Below, one piece after another: positions 60,901 to 64,000 of a stretch of 64,000 bases of DNA. The DNA is from Pseudovirgaria hyperparasitica (taxonomy: Eukaryota; Ascomycota; Dothideomycetes; Acrospermales; Acrospermaceae), in assembly GCF_010093815.1 (NCBI RefSeq), contig NW_022985563.1, positions 829,844-893,843 on the forward strand, read 5' to 3'. The translations under genes and the position numbers were made by a program. The notes beneath the pieces were generated by a model. That model was not told the origin of the DNA. It did no database searches and saw only the letters and a list, made by a program, of their open reading frames with translations. Each line of letters starts with the position of its first letter. Positions within the stretch are counted from its first letter, which is position 1.

Positions 60901-62810
60901 CTGTCTCACCATAGAGTGACCAGGATGCGCCGTGTGACTCCTGGAGAATTGACGTGCACTTGCGCATGGCATCACTGAACACAGGATAACGAGCAAGGAG
61001 CTCACGACCCATTCCAGGCCATTGCCCACCTTGCCCGTTGAAGACAAATCCTATGCGAGGGGGCGTACCGGCACGAATGCTCTTGAATTGTTGGTCCTCG
61101 AGCTTCTCAGCTAACTGTTCGACACTCATTGCCTGAATTGCCGTCGACCATTGGAAGCGAGATCGTCGTTCGCTAAGAGTGTAGGCTACGTCAGCAAGGG
61201 ATAGATTATGATCCTGCCGTAGTGACTCTCTAAGGTGGACGGAAAGTTTTTTTGCCATTTCCGAGACACCTGCCGAGTGCCGCGCGCTGAGTATAACTAC
61301 GTATGACTGGGACACATCAGCGTCCTCGCTCATGTCGACTGTAATGCCATTGCTGACAGAACTTTTACTTGTGCCCTTCTGTCCGTTTATATTAGATATA
61401 TGAGATGAGGTCCAGAGAGCTGCCGTTCGCGGCGCTGCCTCCATAATGACATGGACATTCGTGCCTCCATAACCGAAGTTATTGACCGACGCCCGTAATG
61501 GTGCCCCGGCCGGCCACGGAGTCGTCTCAAGTGGTAACTTCAGATTCCACTCTTCCAGACGTATCGCCGGGTTAGTTTTCTCGTAATTGATATGCGGAGG
61601 AATGATCTGATGTTGCAGTACAAGGGCGGTTTTGATGACCGCTGCCAGCCCGCTTACGGGTTCTGTATGGCCCAGGTTTCCCTTACAAGACCCTACGTAC
61701 ACTGGCCTACCCGGAGCCCTCGACGCACCAAACGTAGTCGCCAGCGCCTCTGCCTCGATCGGATCCCCAGTCGGCGTTCCGGTCATATGTGCTTCGATAT
61801 ACGCCGTATCGGCAAGATTAAGCCCGGCACGCCGGTAGCAATCCCGGATTAGCTCCTGCTGTGCTCGCATTGCCGGCGACGTTATAGTCCCTGTCTTACC
61901 GTCTTGGTTCATCACAGACTCTCGTATAACAGCATGCACATGATCTCCATCCCGCAGTGCCTCATCAAGGTCTTTCAGTATCACAACCGCCATGCCCTCG
62001 CCACGCCCATAACCATTTGCGCGCTCGTCCCACGGTAGACATTTTCCCTGCGGGCTCAGTACTCCCAGGTTCGATAGTGCGATCACTAGGTCTGGGTTCA
62101 TGGACAGGTGGGCGACACATGCAATCGCAATTTTCGCCTCTCCACTGCGGATACTCTGCGCCGCGAGGTGCAGAGCCGCCATACCGCCCGAGCATCCTGT
62201 ATCTGTAGTGACGCTGGGCCCGCGCAAGTCGTAGAAGTGCGAAATGCGATTTGAGTACATGGCGGCACCATTGCCAGTGAAGTAAGACGCGGGTAGCGTT
62301 TCGGGGTCCTTTATAAGGCGGTCACTATAATCACGGCCGAATGTGCCTGAAAAGACCGAGGTGTTTGAACCGGCCATGCGTTCGAGTGTGTAGCCGGCAT
62401 CTTCGAATGCTTCGAATACTCCTTCCATCGAGAGTCTCAGCTGAGGATCCATGGCCTCCGCCGCCTCCGTTGCAACTCCGAAGAATGGCGCGTCGAATGC
62501 GCTGATGTCCTCGTCGAGGAAATACCCTCCCTGTACATGATGCTAATTTTCTCATTAGTATCGGTTGATTCATAATATCGATCTCGCTAAGAGTAGGAGT
62601 GTGACTTACTCGGTCTAGTCGCTGCTGCTCAGGGTGGTACAAGGACGCACCGTCGAAGCGTGTGGCTGGGATTGGGGACCATGCGTCTGTACCAGAAGAA
62701 AGGAGAGTCCAGAGCTTGGATGGTGTGCTTGAAGAACCTGCGAAGCGGCAGCTTAAGCCAGTAATGGCTAATGGGCGAGAAGATGGTGGTTTAGGCGATG
62801 GAGGTACCAT
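54928..62810 (-). CDS. Highly reducing type I iterative polyketide synthase (KS-AT-DH-cMT-ER-KR-ACP)
   Basis: It would build a reduced, C-methylated polyketide chain from malonyl-CoA and SAM. Exons 62610-62810, 60910-62542, 55832-60855 and 54928-55773 (introns 67, 54 and 58 bp) give 2567 residues. KS about 12-430: active Cys in DTGCSGG, then EAHMTGT and GNLGHTE holding the two His. AT about 565-880: HSSGE near 657, in a SHSSGE context. DH about 970-1290: WLSDHQLESKTVFPG. cMT about 1420-1620: LEIGAGTGGATTYA. ER about 1840-2170: HSAAGGVGQAA. KR about 2195-2400: VVGGLTGIGN, then LSSGTGITGNPSQANYAAGN. ACP about 2475-2550: the phosphopantetheine Ser in GVDSL near 2520. All catalytic residues I could find are present, including SAM- and NADPH-binding glycines, so every domain may be active. 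There is no thioesterase, reductase or condensation domain at the end, so release needs a separate enzyme. The product cannot be predicted from sequence alone. Confidence 0.95.
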
Positions 62811-63124
62811 TTTGGACGTTGAAGATTTGTGGAAGTTGAGATGTAGGAACTGGGAGAGAAGAAAGCAGAGAACTGGCTGTTTCAGACTGGGACTGGGCTA
62901 CGTGAAGTTAACTTGAATGTTAAGTTGCCATATATGTTGTGTTGCGTACAAGCACTCGTCCATTCACTCACGCTCACACGCACACATACGCGTAGCCAAA
63001 TTACACGCGCGTGCGATGTGAAATTGTTCTTGAAAACATTTGCCCACTCGTATTATTACTTATTTCTACTCAGCGCAAATATCTTCCTCGGGCACATTGC
63101 GAGGATAATATAAGTCTCCAATCC

Positions 63125-63182
63125 ATCGCAAACAGACATGACTACCGCAAATAGACATTACCACCGGAAGCAGACATTCACG
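63125..63182. repeat. Three 19-bp tandem units upstream of the PKS
   Basis: AGACAT recurs at 63134, 63153 and 63172, each within a similar context (CGCAAACAGACATGACTAC, then CGCAAATAGACATTACCAC, then CGGAAGCAGACATTCACG). The spacing is exactly 19 bases. Confidence 0.75.
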
Positions 63183-63275
63183 TCGCACATACAACCCCTG
63201 CCAACTTGCGAAAATACTCCGAGCGCATCCATGTCCACCGCCCACTTTATTAGTGATCTAACAATAATTTCAGGT

Positions 63276-63355
63276 GCATGAGTCAACATTGTATAGTGAA
63301 GAGCCAACATAGCAAGTAAAGAGCTAAAATCGTGGGTGAAGAGCTAACCGCGTAT
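63276..63355. repeat. Three to four 20-bp tandem units upstream of the PKS
   Basis: GTGAAGAGCCAACATAGCAA at 63296, GTAAAGAGCTAAAATCGTGG at 63316 and GTGAAGAGCTAACCGCG at 63336 are spaced exactly 20 bases apart. A more divergent unit (GCATGAGTCAACA) begins at 63276. Confidence 0.75.
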
Positions 63356-64000
63356 CCCTGCACGATCCTCGGAGAATTTTGATAGTATGTATGGCGTGAA
63401 AATTAATCAACCAGAGTGTGGAGAAGAGTTTAAGTTATTAATTCTGCCTGGCCTCGGCAAAAAAAGACGTGGTCCCTGAGGAGAAACTGAGCCACCGGCA
63501 GTTGCAGCGTTGGGAGCGCTGTATGCTGTACACGTGGAGAGATTTCAGGCCCGGCGATACTATCGGAGGTAGCTCCGAACGTAATTGTAGAGCCGGGGAA
63601 ATGTTGTGCCTACCACTGATCTCCAAGTTCAGGTAGCTTCATAATGATATGCCATGAATGCACCGCAATATCGTTCAGTATGGCCGATGGTTTGGGGGAT
63701 GGGGATGAGCGATAGAAGAGCTATTTGTACAGGCTTCTGCTTGTAGGACAACCCCTGGTAGTGTGAGATGCCGCAATCGCATCATGCCTGTATGAGGATT
63801 TTGGGCATCCATATATATGACTTATTGCAGATTTAGTCACACTAAACGTACTGTTGGGGTGGACATTGACTATCCCATGAACAGTATATGTTTTACTGGT
63901 TAGAAGAAGTTACAATGTTATAGGCATTGTAGCTAGTTAAAAGACTACTACAATTGAAGCTGGAAAGCTCTAGTCCTTGCTGGTCATCTATGAAGCTGCA

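Larger units (their letters stand above)
62811..64000. promoter_or_regulatory. Upstream region of the PKS with two short tandem arrays
   Basis: This 1.2-kb region precedes the PKS start codon (62810, minus strand). It has a CA/CG-rich stretch (CACTCACGCTCACACGCACA near 62965-62984) and two tandem arrays given separately. A 62-codon frame at 63438-63626 (minus) has no motif. No neighbouring gene starts before the window ends. Confidence 0.5.

Overview
The window looks like a filamentous ascomycete chromosome, probably of Dothideomycetes type (inference). It splits into two parts. Bases 1 to about 36,900 are AT-rich and crowded with transposable elements ruined by repeat-induced point mutation (RIP): CpA and TpG are almost absent, TpA is in excess, and stops inside old reading frames are mostly TAA or TAG. 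Bases 36,905 to 64,000 are an ordinary gene-rich block with short introns of about 50 to 77 bp and balanced composition.

AT-rich part, left to right: the 3' end of a chromodomain Ty3/gypsy element (family A) with an extra antisense frame and its 3' LTR (1-3613); an integrase fragment of a second gypsy family (about 3614-5150); a frame of about 1500 codons ending in a UPF1-like superfamily 1 helicase (about 5250-9770); an island of much less mutated sequence (9790-13987) with one possible small gene; a MITE-like element (13988-14447); another less mutated stretch; a hAT transposon (15555-18954, minus strand); and a complete family A gypsy element (19297-33995) with 228-bp LTRs and a 5-bp target duplication. 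That element carries two LINE insertions, one truncated and inverted and one about 5.9 kb, each with its own 15-16 bp target duplication. The larger LINE carries a 580-bp miniature LTR element. A long ruined frame of unknown identity (about 34330-35890, minus) and a second copy of the MITE-like element (36398-36904) end the block.

Gene-rich part: a membrane-anchored S33 tripeptidyl-aminopeptidase-like hydrolase (minus), LIS1/NudF (minus), an XMAP215/Stu2-type microtubule polymerase (plus, divergent from LIS1), the mitochondrial calcium uniporter MCU (plus, with a GC-AG intron), an unidentified Ser-rich protein (plus), a class III chitin synthase (plus), and a four-exon highly reducing polyketide synthase of 2567 residues (minus). 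LIS1, the XMAP215 protein and chitin synthase all serve polarised hyphal growth. The PKS has no recognisable tailoring, transport or regulator gene beside it here, so any cluster must lie past position 64,000. No tRNA, rRNA or CRISPR feature was recognised.

Exon boundaries were placed by reading splice sites and checking that the frame stays open; totals divide by three for every spliced gene. Residue positions are approximate. Element boundaries rest on repeats and target duplications read directly from the sequence.
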